Shown piece after piece: positions 1-13,800 of a DNA stretch of 64,000 nucleotides. How positions within the stretch are numbered: position 1 is the first letter of the stretch; each line of letters begins with the position of its first letter. The notes beneath the pieces were generated by a model. The model was not told where the DNA came from. It did not search any database and worked only from the letters and a program-made list of their open reading frames with translations. Origin of the DNA: Ooceraea biroi (taxonomy: Eukaryota > Arthropoda > Insecta > Hymenoptera > Formicidae); contig NC_039519.1 of assembly GCF_003672135.1 (NCBI RefSeq), forward strand, positions 3,596,001-3,660,000, written 5' to 3'. A program made the position numbers and the translations under genes.

Positions 1-3000
1 TCGATGGTGGATAGACAGTTTTATTCCTATCATTGACGAGTAACGACACTCGACCTACCGTTTATAGACACTGCCTGATTACGACATGCTGTTCACTTGC
101 GGCGAATTGAAAAAACTACGGAGACGGAACCGATGCAACATCAACGGAAACGTAATCAAATAACGTTATCCATTTAAGAAGATACTGGAGTGACTGCCAG
201 ACGTCAAAACATGAAAACATCATTATTTAGATGAAGATGAAAAATGTCGCGATCGATATTGCCGACAATATTGACATTGTCGGGCAGACGTGATAAATTA
301 TGAAGGAAAAAAGACATTCGATTTTCTCATTGAAAATCAATGCCATTTACAACTACTGCAACTGCATGCATTATTGCTACAAGCGAAAAAATTGAGTACT
401 CATCAATGCGCGATGAAATCCTACGAAGTCCATCGATGAAATTGATCGTCTGGAATCTCTCGAGCTTGGAATTCCTTGTCTTGTTGCGCATCCCTCATCG
501 CTTGCACTCAGTTTTTACTTCACTTCACTTCACTTTACATTTTACACTCACATTCACAACACGATACTGTTACTAAAGTCGTTTAACGAATATTTATGTC
601 GAAACACAATTCACTTCATTACACTTCAGTGACGGCGTTGCGATAAATTGCTCCGTATTACGACGGTGAAGTTCATTTCCGTAATTCTTAGTGGACATTG
701 CTCCGCAATATGTTTGCAAAGACTATTTCGGAATGTAAATGTGAAAATGGTTCGCGCGATATATTTATGACTTTTTAAGGGTTTTATTTTAATTTAATTT
801 AAAAGAGATTTCTTTATTAAAAAATAATTGTACGTTTGTGTATTTCAATAATATGATGCAAAACGGACACAACAAACACTTGTGATCGCGTTAATTGTTC
901 ACGTTTGTTTTAATGTACAATATTCGTGTCAATTAAACGACACAAAAATATATATACTTTCGTTACATCAAATCTTTATGAGAAATTATAATTATACGGT
1001 TGCTCATTTAGCTCTTCTAGACGTATAATGTCACAAGTTTTTTCGCAGTAGTCGATACAGGTTTTTATAAAACCTCGTATCTATATCGTATATAACTTTC
1101 ATAGGCTTCTAACATTTTCTTTCATCTCTCTGTAACCGTTTTACGCTGGCCTTTGAATATTTATTATATATTTATATAGTATATTGTATACGACATGATA
1201 CATGTACTATGCAATATACCTGCTATAAAATCTCATCTGCATATGCACATGTTAATCCTGGGAAAGGATTTCTATTTCTATAAATTTCCAATAAACATAA
1301 AGGTGTTTGAAAAGAAATCATAAAATGGACGATTCTAGGATCCTCTTAAAAAAGAAAAAAAAGTAGATCGAATATATTCGCTCGCGTTATGACGTCTGGA
1401 GAAGCATATTACTCAAGATGCATCTCACTGAACTCATTAATTATTGTCTCGACTCTGACACGGCGAATCCTGATACATTGTTTTTAATGATATCTCGTTT
1501 CCGATGCCTGACTGCTAACGATGCGAGATGAATGAGATCAGTCGGAACTGGCGAATGATAGCCGGTGGTCCTTGCGGAACAAGGATCCATCTTCGAGGAT
1601 CCACGCGCTTGAGAAGAATGCTCGACATTTCGCGACAAGACGGCGAATGAGCTTTACGAGTCCTCGAAGCGAGCACAGAACGACGTTGCATCCTCGGGAA
1701 CGTTCAAGTGGCGAGTATAAATCGGCGGCCAGAGTAGAAACGATGCTACGAATTCACTCCGAGAAATTTACAGTTATAAATGGACTCTTAGGCTTTCTTA
1801 GAACTTGCTTCCAGCCAGAGAGAGGCGGATAAAGAGAAGCAAAGTAAATTATATTATGTTTCCAGGACCAAGACATTCTCAAATACGACATACGTGTATA
1901 CAACATTCATAGATCACATGAAGTGATTAAAAAAGATATTTTACGTGTATCTGTGTTGGTCTATATAAATCACTAAAAGTGTCCTTGTATTCTGCTAGTA
2001 ATAATAAAATAATATTCTCTGTAATAATCGAAATATCATTGCGAAGATATAAACGTTATTAATATTAAAAATAAAAATGTATTGTGCAGAGTATATTTGA
2101 CTATCATTAAGTTTGAACTAAGCAAGAGAGCAATAGAGAGAAAAAAACAGAGTGAAAGAAAGAGAGACGAAAGACGCGATGTTCCAATACCGGCAAACGC
2201 CTACCGTCCCCGTGTTTCGCTTTATTAAGCCTGCCTTTCCACCAATTAATACGGAAGAAATGATACGGAAGGGCGTCCTCTCGGAGCGCCGTGCTCGATA
2301 AAAGGGAGTTTGTGACGCTCAACGACTCTTGGAAGCGATGACGCCGCAATGTTCGAACACAGAAGCGACGATAGATGCACAGAACAGAAAAAATTAAGAT
2401 ACGAAAAATTGCGTGACTAGCAGAATTGTTATTGAGATTCGCGAAGGCAAGCGAACGCGTGCGTATCTTTCAATAAGACTAATTCTGGAAGCTGGAGACA
2501 CATCATTATTGTTCAAGGTGGTGAGGAACGTACGATGTTGCCGTACAGATCGATAAAAGTAAGTCTCTATAGAAATCAAAAGCAGAAAGATAAAAGGAGA
2601 AAATAGAAATGTAAGATCCATTCGTACGAATACGTGATGCATTCGTACGCATTAATTCGCGTTTAAGTCGATTATTTTTAACCTTCCATTTTTTAAAATG
2701 GACTATCGCCTCCTCTTTAATTTCTTGGGTAATACGCGTGGTCTATGCCAAATTTGCGAATAAATTTGCATGTAAATTTAATCCATGATTGTCAACGCAC
2801 TTGCATCCAAAGCGCTCGATTATGGCCTTGTTTCGCCTCGTTTGCATTTTACGCCGTTGCTGTGTATTTCCTTTGACTTACCCTTAAGGTTTCTTAATTA
2901 AAACTGATTTTCCTTACGTTACACGTAATCGATTTTCGATGGCGCTAGAAAAGACAGGGAGCTAATTGCGTCAAGACTAAGTCGTCGTGAATGCCGTCGC

Positions 3001-5229
3001 AAAAATATAGCGTTTTTTTATTGTGTTACTGCTATTATTAACTCCACAATGAAAGCAGTGGAACAATAGCAAGGGGATAATTGCAAATTCTGTTAGAAAC
3101 ACGCGAAGGAAACGCGAAAGTTCCGTTGCAGTTTACGCTTGTTGCAACTCCACTCTCGCCTTTTCGCGCTATTTTAGCGGAGGAAAGTTCTTTGCTGAGA
3201 GGAATGTTGCCCGTCATGTTTCGTGACCAAAGGATGTTTTGCGTTTAACACGGAGATATCTGCGTGAATGGAACAATTCCTGCGATAAATACATGGTACG
3301 AGAGAGAGAGAGAGAAATGAAAAAAATATGTAGCAACGTCATTATATTTCCGCGAAATTTTCCTTTTATCTCGCTCAAAGAAGATCATTCGAAAATAAAG
3401 AAAGAAAGAACCAAATGCGCCTTAGTGCCTGGATGCGAGTTCTTAATCTGCTAAGTCCCAAGCTGTTTCTCTCAAGACGATCTCTTATCCATAATAGCAC
3501 CATGGAAAATGCTATTTATAAGACTCAACGATTCAGCAGAGGATGAAGAAAGCGCAGAAGAAATTGTAACTAATAAAACACTAATATTTCTTTCTTAGAA
3601 GAAAAAGAATAAAAAATAAATTAAAGCTGACGTGTGTGTGCGTAATTAAAATATATGACTGTACGATACTTGGAATCATATTATTTTATATTGCATATTG
3701 CACATCATGCTTTTAATTTGCGGATCACAAATACAGGAAAAATTGATTAAATATGCCGGTAAATCAAGTCATACAAGTCCCGCGAAATTTATTACGACAC
3801 TTTCCAACAACACGCCCAGCTGTTGTCTTCAATTGCAATTAAGAGTGTCAACATTTATATATTTCTGCTTCTCCTCTCTTAGTAGACTTTCCTGAAACTT
3901 ACATTTTCGCGTGCGCATCTGGCCGCGTGTTGATCTTCCGAAAACGAGCGAAGCGAGGCGCACGAACTTCGCACGATGTTGTACATCTCAATTTCTACAC
4001 CGTGCAAAAGCAGCGCAATAGCGGAATTTCGTCTTTACATCTAGAGTAAGGACGCGCCCACGTTCTCGTTAGGTCTCGCAATATCGAAATTGTATTATCG
4101 AGAGAAATTTCATACGATATATTTGATCCAAACCGAACGTCAATAGTGAAGTTTGCGTGTGCTTCAACTATATACTTCACCATAAACTCAATTCCATGAA
4201 AGGGGATTTCAGGAGATAAAGAGCAATCTGTGCGCTGTAAATGCTAACACACTCCAACAAATGAATGTTGATTGAGGACTCAAAAACAATGCATAACATA
4301 AGGTAACAAGATATAACATGTAACCAGTTGCAAACGGTTTTTAATAAATTTTAGTACTTGGCTTTAAGACTTAATTGATATGTGTAACTGAAAAATCGAT
4401 TAACTATGTAATAGACATACGTCTACCCAATTTTCCACGAATTATTAAGTAATCAAAAAATATATTTCTAATTAAATGATGCATTTCTCAATGTGCGTTT
4501 CGATTTAAAAGTTAATCACGATATCGATACTTTGCTATTATCGTCGAGACAATACACTTTTGTTGTTCCGCCTTTTCCATAAATCGCGTGCGTTTCGCAT
4601 ATTTCCGTTCCATCACGTCAAAACATATTCTAGCAGGATAACAGAAGCACAATGCCTGTTATCCTCGGGCATTGCCCAGTCCCGTGCAAAATACGATAAA
4701 CAATTTTCCATCCGACACTCTCAATATTGGATAAGCAATAACGAGTGCGTTTAAGCGATCGCATTGTCGCAATGTGTATATGTATCAATGTGTGTATGTG
4801 CATGGAATTGTTTTTATCCTCACCTTATTATCATCACCCCGCCTGCGCGCCTTCGGAGACAGTTACGAGTGCTAATCTTCCGGTCAATCCGGAAATGCGC
4901 ACGTGCTTGTGCAACGTTCACGTAACCCCGCCGCGCATTCGGATAATACGTAATGCCAGAACAAAGCGCGTTTGAATAAATCGCTGAGAAAAACGAGGCT
5001 GTCAACTACAGAATTATCAAGCTCTCGAAGTGCCATTGATGATGAAGCATGGTGAACAAAGTAGATAAGCGTAGCTCCTCTATAAAGAGAGGAGCGATCG
5101 ATTACGTGATGGACGTGATGGAAAGTCGGGAACCTATTTGTCAATTCTCATGTCGTCTTAAGTTAAATCCTTTTGCACATTGTACACAATCGTTGATGTT
5201 TTGTATTATGTACCATTAAATATTTGGTT

Positions 5230-5333
5230 GACTTGAGACTGCCAAACGCACAACTTTGTATCAAGAATTAATGCAAAGGTTTGCGTTTGAATTTTGGTAA
5301 AAATATCTACACGAACTTTCCGGTCAACACAAT
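5230..5333. repeat. Short foldback interspersed repeat, copy 1
   Basis: An AAACGCA...TGCGTTT inverted pair surrounds a core that reads ACTTTGTATCAAGAATTAAT. The right end (complement GTTGACCGGAAAGTTC) matches the left ends of the copies at 10655 and 16654. This looks like a degenerate non-autonomous DNA element. No target duplication was confirmed. Confidence 0.55.
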
Positions 5334-8300
5334 GGTACCATGTGATTAAATCGATTCACAAAGAATATGATTTCCTTATATTTTTATGATGTACTTTTAA
5401 TACTTAAGGAATATCTGATGTGAAAATTTATGTTTAAAAAAATCGCTTTGAAATTGAAATTTAGGTAGAGAATATTGTTCTGCTTTGTCAGACGAATTGT
5501 TGTTTGATACAAATATTGCATGACAATATTGCATACAAATACATTAAATACCGTCCAGTATCATATTCGCGTGCATCTGAACACTTGAAAGCATTTGAAA
5601 GAATCCTTTCACTGCCTGTCGACCCACTTTTATATGCGCACGATCGATATTACCGATTCTAATTTTCGATGCTTTTGCGTCGCACAGAACAATCTTTTAA
5701 AAAGGTGTGCGCTTTTTTGAAGTACATAAAACTTTATATTCTTTAATTGTGATATAATGCTTTTAGGTGTCACAAACTTCTTAATTTCATATTTTTTATT
5801 TAGAGCTCTAAATGTATGCAATAGAATAAAATAATATAAGAGAAATATAGAGTGTAAAATTAAGAGTCACCTACTAAATCTGAGTTACAAAAATTCTTCC
5901 TTTCAACGAATTTGATTCCCGCTTCATCAAAAACAATATATGTATAACTAAAAGACACATATAACAGTAATGCATGTCGTCTTGACATTACAAAAATATA
6001 TTTTTCGAAATATAGTTTTCGCGGGACACATTCAAGTCCCGCGAGACTTAAACGGGGTTAACGTAATTTAGGACGCACATGTGATGTCACGTGAGAAAGA
6101 AATAGCCAGCCAATGCATTCTTGTGCGCGAACAAAAATTTCATCGGACGCGCTCGTCGTCTCGTTGCTCCTAGCTACCCTACAGCGCGATAGATGAAATT
6201 ACCGACGAAATAAAGACAAAATGACGCAAAAATATTGTGCGCGTAAGTCCACGAGGAATTTGCTGAAAAATATTCTAAAAATGTTTCACGATGCCGGAAA
6301 GGGGCTGACGCAGGAGCGCAGCTTCATTTCGTTTCATATTGCTCACGAGATTTGCAGATGACGTCAATCTTTGTGATTACCACAGTGGTTCATGTCCGAT
6401 CCTTTCGATTTGATGGCCGGGAAATGCATCCCTTCGTGGGGATTTTTACGAGCTGACCAATGTAATAAGTGAGAGAGAGCATCCCTTCGCACGTGGAGAG
6501 TATTAAAAGTATTATATAAGCAACATGGGAAGATCTCTCTCCATAAAAGAGTTCTTACGATTGCTCAGCAAATTAGAATTGATGACAAAAATTATGCACC
6601 TAATTTTGCCACCAAAGCAAAATCCAGATAAATATGTTTTTCAGATGAAAAAAATCTTGATTCTTTTAATGTCTTATTTTGGAAGTTTTAATAAAATCAA
6701 ATTTAAGAAAAGTCCTTATTGTTTCTTAAATTTAAGAAAAATCTTAAGCAAAGCGGTATAAAACAAAGAATTAAAAATTGTATAGGTTTCACTTCAGTCA
6801 TCAATCTTTAAAACTTTCTGAGATTAATCACAAATTAATTGCGAAAAGAATTATTGATTTCTTACCGTTAACTTGTGCATGATGCGGTGCGTTGCAACGA
6901 TTTATCTTCTATAGTATCACAAATTTGTAAAGAAGACAATTTATCGGATGATAAATGGTCTTTCTCATTATCATTCGTTTTTCCTACCAGACATTTTTCC
7001 ATTATTAATTTTTCCATCGTATCTTACAGACAGATTGCCTTATAGACAAATAAATTATAAATATATATACAATAATGGAATATCGTCCATGCAAAACTCA
7101 TGAACAATAGCCTATAAATACCACTCACGTAATAACACTTCTCATGTCATTCTTGTGACGCTCTCGTGATACATGAAGTAAATTGGGCAATTCAGTGTGA
7201 AATACATCGCGCTAATGTGCTTATCTGCAGTGAGCTTTACCACGACGAGTAACAAACGGCGAGTCGTGTCGCACAGTCCTTGTGATGGGGAATAATTTCA
7301 CGCTTGGCAATGACCGAGTGCTCGCCGGTTGATGCGGTGCGATCTTCTGACGCTCGAGCTCGAAACTCGCGTAACTATCTTCGCGACTAAGTACGTTACC
7401 ATCATTCAACCCCCTTCGTTTGATGTCGCCGGAATATTATGCCATCGGTCTGTTGCAGATTACTTATTAGTCTGTTCACTTTGCACTGTCCAAATTAGAC
7501 GTGACGATACTCGCGGAAGCTACGAATCAGCCATTATTAATTAGACATGAATCTAATTAAATCGAGCAAAAATAACAGCTGGAAAATATCCCCGATTGAG
7601 TTTACTCATGGAGGACACTTGCCATTTAATCAGCGCGACATTTTGCAATTCTATATGCTATACAAATGCTGCTCAGATCTATTCTACGCGTTGTTTCTCA
7701 TTACTTTTTTGAAGCTTTAATTAAACTCAAATACTTTTAATTAAATAGAGGGAAAATGCTGAGATAAAGCTCCGGAGAATTCTCGAAGGAGGTGTATTGT
7801 CTCAATTAGCACGGTGTTTTATAATATATCGTTTATCACAGACACAGCAACTCTCGCGTGGGTATATCACGTGTCAGCAATTATTTGTTTCTTTTTTTTT
7901 ATACGTAACGTTACGTTGTTATAACCAGTGCGGACGGGTCAGAGCAGCAACTCGTTCGTATCGAATTAATTACGGTCAAATGAACGGTTGCTCGGACGAG
8001 AGCATTTTCGATATTCTTGCACCTGGCCGAATCACCACTTCTTCGGCTATTTATTTATTGCTTTTTCTGTCGTCAGAATTTATTCGTGAGTAAACATCGC
8101 TTCGTTTAACGCGCGCGTTCGCTCGCTGGGTCGCTGCATTTTCCATGTGAAACGAGAAAATTGAGTAGGGCGGCTTGGTGTACGTATACATAGGATGTTT
8201 CCCGGTGTATCGAGTGTCCATTCGGCCATGGTTGCTTTGACGAATTTGTTATCGATTTTATGAAACTATGGAATGCCATCGTTTATAGCGTCTTTGAATT

Positions 8301-10654
8301 TTTCGCATTAATAAGTTTGAATTCAAGCATACATTAAATCCTTATTACGAGATTGTTTGAGATTTAACATGTGGAAAATGAGATTTACAACATTTTTTCC
8401 CCTTCGTTACATATCTATGCTTTTAAGCTTTAATAATGAGAATTGTATTATTATCGGAATTAAGCACGAGTAGCGTGCTTGAATTTAATTTTTAAATCAT
8501 AATTAAAAGGATCTTCAATGAGCCAGAAATACTCGGTGTAATAAGAAATTAAAAATTAATTAAAAATTAATTAAAATTAATTTTATTGGAACACAAGAAA
8601 TCAGACACACGCGCTACGTCGCGTCCATTTGTTTTACTGTGAATTCAAGACATCATGCGCCATAGAATAATCATAATTACAACAGGATAACAATGACGAC
8701 TCGGTAATATAATTCATTAAAATATAAGTGAAGTTAGAGTTCTCTCTGTCTCTCGACATAGCACAAATCCCTGCAGCAGCAAGCACAAAGCTCCGCTTGT
8801 CGTACCTAAAACACACCACGACCGCTCTTCTCTATTGCTACAATTGTTTCTTCAGTACCTCAAAGGACCTTTGAGTGCAGAGGAACGGAAAGCAAGTGGA
8901 GAGATGTCCGAATATTATTTGAAGGCTGACACGTAATTTATAATGTGTAATGAGGAATACCACAAGTCACGAGTTTGTAAAGCTGTTAACGAAAGGAAAG
9001 CTATTAATTATTTATTGTATTCTCGCACATATTATATTTTCGTTATTGAAATTGTTTTGCGATCAAAATAGATGAATCTCCGAGCAGCACTTTGAGAGGG
9101 TTTACTGTTAGTTCAGCTGTTACTGTTGTCTTTCCATTCAATTAAACTTGTTAATTAATAACAAGTTCATGGCTTTCGCCCGAGTATTATCTGAGTACAC
9201 GTGGATATCGACGATGCAAGGGTCAGAAGGCACGGAAACCGAGACTGGCGCAATTGATGATTCCCAGCTAATCAAATAACCGATCGTTTCTCAACTACGC
9301 TATTCGACACCGCAACTCGGCGAGAGTCCATCGTTACTTTTGTCCAGACATCCGAGGATAAACCAGAACTCGCGCTAACAGGCTCCTATTGACATATCCC
9401 GTTCTACAATCGCGTTCGAAACTAATTAGTGCCACGTCTGCTAAAGCTAGAGAATCCGTAACCCGCCCCTTTTCTATCCCATTCCCCAGACTCCCGCTCA
9501 TTGTATCGGCATATACATGCATTCGATTCGGCATACCATAAAGAAAGAGCGAGAAAGAGAGACAGAGAGAAAGAGAGAAAGAGAGAGAGAGAGAGAATGG
9601 CAGAAAGTGATATAGAGGCTATCCCGTTTGTTAAGCCAGTACAATTAATCGCTCCGTTGAAAGCTGACGATTCTCATAGCGCCTTTGTTCCTCAGAGGTG
9701 CAACGTGTCGCTTCTAATTAACACTTGTCAGCCAAAATTCCGGTCGGCGGAAATACGCGACAAGCACGCGAGGCTTTTTTACACCCGTAGCGTTTCGCAT
9801 GGCACTGGTTTTGTCGCACGTAATGTACATATAACTGCCACGACCGAATCGCGTTGTGAAATTTGCGAGAACACAGATCTCACGAACTTGATACAGGGTT
9901 GCACGAAACTTTTTATTGGCCTATTATAAAATATTTTACCTTTATCAAGATAAAAGAAGAGCAAATATTTAAGAAGATAGATTTAGCAAATTAAAGCTCA
10001 TGCATAATCTTTGCGATCTTAATTTGATCTTAATATCAGGCTCTCTTTGACGGATAAATCTACATTTTTGACAGCAAAGAATATGCAAACTATTAAAATA
10101 TCATACTTTCAACGACTACAGCCGTTCATCTGTATGGTGAAATACTATGAAAAATTATAGTATGCATATCAACATGAGTTAGTATCGCGGAAAAGAGACA
10201 CTAACGAAAGTAGCACCCACTATTTTGTTTCCACAAAGTGAATTTTATAATAAAAACGAAATTTCCTTGATTAACACGAGCCTACATATAGCCTCCCTAC
10301 ATAAAGATCCATGCATCGGTAAGTCGAGCGTATACGTGTAGCACGCTGAAGTACCGCGTACCGCTTCGTTCGTAGCTCGTGTCAAGCTGAATCCAATGAT
10401 AAGCACGCGATCCCCTTTCTAGGCTGATCGAATTTCCGAAACGTTTCTATCACTACTCTCTTCTTGCTTACGGCTCCATTAGGTCGCCGGAACGACGACA
10501 GGAAATCGCACGCGGCACCGTAGGAATCGAATTTCGGAAGACCCATTGAAACTTTCCTGTACTATCGTTGCCACTCACGATGGTAATCGATGACACCGAT
10601 GGTGGCGAACGTTATTGAGTTGAGCTCAAGATTCCTCTCGTACGCGTGACACAA

Positions 10655-10876
10655 AGTATTGAGTCGAACGGAAAGTTCATGTCGACCACATTAGCAAAAG
10701 CCAAATCCCGCATTAAGAATTAGTACAAAGTTTTGCGTCCAAATCCTGTTTAAAAAAAAACAAGAACTCGCACGGACCTTTCGGTTTTAACGCAAAACTT
10801 TGTATTAATTCCTAATGCAGAGTGTTGCGTTTGGAGTTTGCTAGGACTTTGCATCGATTTTCCGTTCAATTCAATA
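10655..10876. repeat. Short foldback interspersed repeat, copy 2
   Basis: The left end ATTGAGTCGAACGGAAAGTT and the right end TTTTCCGTTCAATTCAAT are inverted relative to each other. Internally, CATTAAGAATTAGTACAAAG is answered by CTTTGTATTAATTCCTAATG in the opposite orientation. The copy is therefore a foldback about 220 bp long and the fullest member of the family seen here. It has no coding capacity. Confidence 0.65.
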
Positions 10877-13800
10877 CAATGATATATCTGATTTCGCCTT
10901 GTGATTTATTTATATAATTCACATGTCCCTCTCTCAATACGTAAGCTTCTTTCCGCGAGAGAAGTCCGCCGCGACTTGCATTAGCTTAAAGAAACACCGG
11001 AAAGCTATGGTGAAATACCGGAAACGTTGCTGCTGAGAATATTGTCGGAAGGCGAAATTATTCTTTCGGCGCGGATGCTCGAATCGATCCGTAAAACTTG
11101 TATCACGTCATTTCCGCCAAAGAAAAGAACAAAGTATATATCTAAATCAGCGCGTGCTACCGTATATTAAGGAACAATAGTAACCATCACTAGTTTTCAC
11201 ATTCGCTGCTGTTATAGCGAATAGTCAATTTCTCCCTAATTCAATTTCGCTTCATTCCGCCCGTCATGCATGCTGGTTAATTGCGATACTATTTAACTAG
11301 AATTAATATTGATCCGTATAACTCTATCATGCGAACATATTATACATCTCCTGCTCGATAATTAATAAAACACTAATTACCTTCTACAGAATTGATAATA
11401 ATAGTGCAGTATCTAATAAGTAATAACGCATTGTTGAAAGTAGCAATTGTAACATGGTACATTTACGTACATGCACTCATGCACATGTCATAATCGAATT
11501 CTCGGTGAGCTGAAGGTACAATGGCGCATGGAGCAGAAAAATCGGGAAACGAAATAACGACGGAGTCACGTACCTTTTAAACGATCCTCCAATTTACTTT
11601 TACGGAAGCTCCAAAGCCTCAGCTTGTACTTCGATCGAGTTTATTCGAGCGCGATACGTCTGCTCCACATAGCCTGTATAGATTGTTCCTAAAGTGCTTG
11701 CTATCCATCGTATCGATGAGACCTGATATCTATTTGCATCTATAGTTTTATGTTGCATGCCCGAGCATCTCTTGACATCTTCGCGAATTCTTTCACGATA
11801 ATATTTGCAATTCGTATTGACACCTTCTTCTTCGCTTACAATTAGATCCATATTTACATTTAACAATTTTCACCATGAACATAAGAAAGATTAAATTAAT
11901 CGGAAAACGAGATCTAACTGTAAGCCGCGGTTAGAATTGTCGATGAACGTTTGAACGCTCGTGGAGCGCATTTATGCATGAACAGACTTTTAATAAACCG
12001 GAATAATAGTCTCGAGCATTAAGTGGCGAAATAGCGTGCGCTGAAATACATACACCGAGCCATAATTGCGATATAATGAAGGGAAGCTCAAATGTGACGC
12101 GAGAGTTCGCGAAATACAGGAAAGAATGGCAGGTTCGCGACACCACTAAATATTCATAGAACTGCCCGTTGGGAAATTGGCATGTGAGAGACACATAGGT
12201 GACAGAGGGCCTCGTTTGTATCCTGTTCTAATGGCGACTAATATCCTACAGCGAAAACGACATGCATAATGCATGTCGGACACATATACGAGCAGCGGGG
12301 ATAAACAGATCACTGCGGTTTAGGTTTATCTATATGAACATGCGGTTTGCCGCTGATCAAATGAAAAAACCAGACGAGAGAGAAGAGAAGAGCCATCGAT
12401 GCAAAGTGATTGATAAGATACGTTTTTAAGCGTTGTAGCCGAGAGATGGAAAAGTCAAGTTTTACGATGAGAGATGAGTGGAAAGCATGAATAAACGGTG
12501 CACTACGAATGGTGGGTACTTGAGTTGATCGAATAAATGCATTTTATTGGTTGTGCCAGGCATACATACACGCGAAAGGCAAAATCTGTCCGCACACGCT
12601 TTCATCTGGATTTACAGGCGCGAGATTCGGATTTGTCACGAATGCTTACACGTCGTTCTACCAGCTGATAAATCGTCGATTTGAAGCTGAATGGGCATGT
12701 GGCGAAATTGTTCGCAATAAGCGAAAATAGAATTAAAGAAGCTCAAAGTACGTTTTTAGCAAAAACTTGCACTTTAAAAACAGAACTAATTAATTTTAAT
12801 CTAATTTAATAGAACAGAATTAATTTTAATCAATGAAGACGTGATACTGATATGACCAGAGACTACCACATTGATGACTTGTATTGCTAGTTATTTATGA
12901 AATACTGCATATCTCTGACTTTTTCGTAACAAATTATGCAGGAAACTCTAACGCATTTTTATTAATATTCCAAGCGTCGCGTGGAAACGAAAATTCATGG
13001 CTGATTGGCCTATCGTAAAAGAAATAACAAGAAAGGATATTTCTACCCCGAGCTAATCTAAGCCAACGTACTCGCTGCTAAAAGCGTAGACTGTATATAT
13101 TCAGCGGTTTACCCACTTACATATTTATAACCACTCCTTTCCAGCATCGATTTAATGAAATTCCCACGTTGCACAATCGGCGCAGCCGAGCGATCGATAG
13201 CGCTACTCTAAGCGTACCGTGAAATATAACGATTTGACGTGACTGCGAGCGTTGCCTTCTCTTCTTGCAGTATGCAAAATCCCGGCAAGTTAATTTGACT
13301 TGGAAATATCGCGCGTTAACTTTAAAATCCTTGCTCTCGATCAGATAGTTTGTGCCCACAGATATCATACAGCTCGGAAATCTAGTGCAACCAGCAGATA
13401 TACATTTTAGACATGCACAGACAACGATCGTGGAGACGATTCAACCGAGGGTAATTTGCGATGATTCGATTGTGCGCTGCTGGAATTACATTGTTGAAGC
13501 GTAAACATATTGTTTCACATGCACGTAACTGTGTTTATCATATTATCTTTATCATATTAACAAGGTGACTTTCCCTCACTCGAAACTTCACACGGATTGA
13601 GCTTCCTTCAGTAAATCCTTTTTTCCGTAAAAGGATATTTATTACGTGAAATATGAAGGAAAGTCAAATATAATCCGCCGTGTCGATCTCTGGACCAGCG
13701 TGTTGTCTTTTGCGGCAACTGTATGATGTGCATTTGAAGCCACATGTGTACTTGATATAAATCGCTTTGAGCGAAACATTGATGAGGGAAACTAGTGCAG

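Noticed and set aside
9501..9929. Longest open frame of the first 17 kb (142 codons)
   Set aside because: Its first third is a GA-repeat artefact. The rest, starting from MAESDIEAIPFVKP, matches no family I know and has no splice or promoter context. One such frame is expected by chance in 64 kb.
10480..10592. Segment bounded by CATTAG and GATGGTAATC resembling an exon
   Set aside because: One frame is open, but the translation (VAGTTTGNRTRHRRNR...) is not protein-like and no neighbouring exon joins it.
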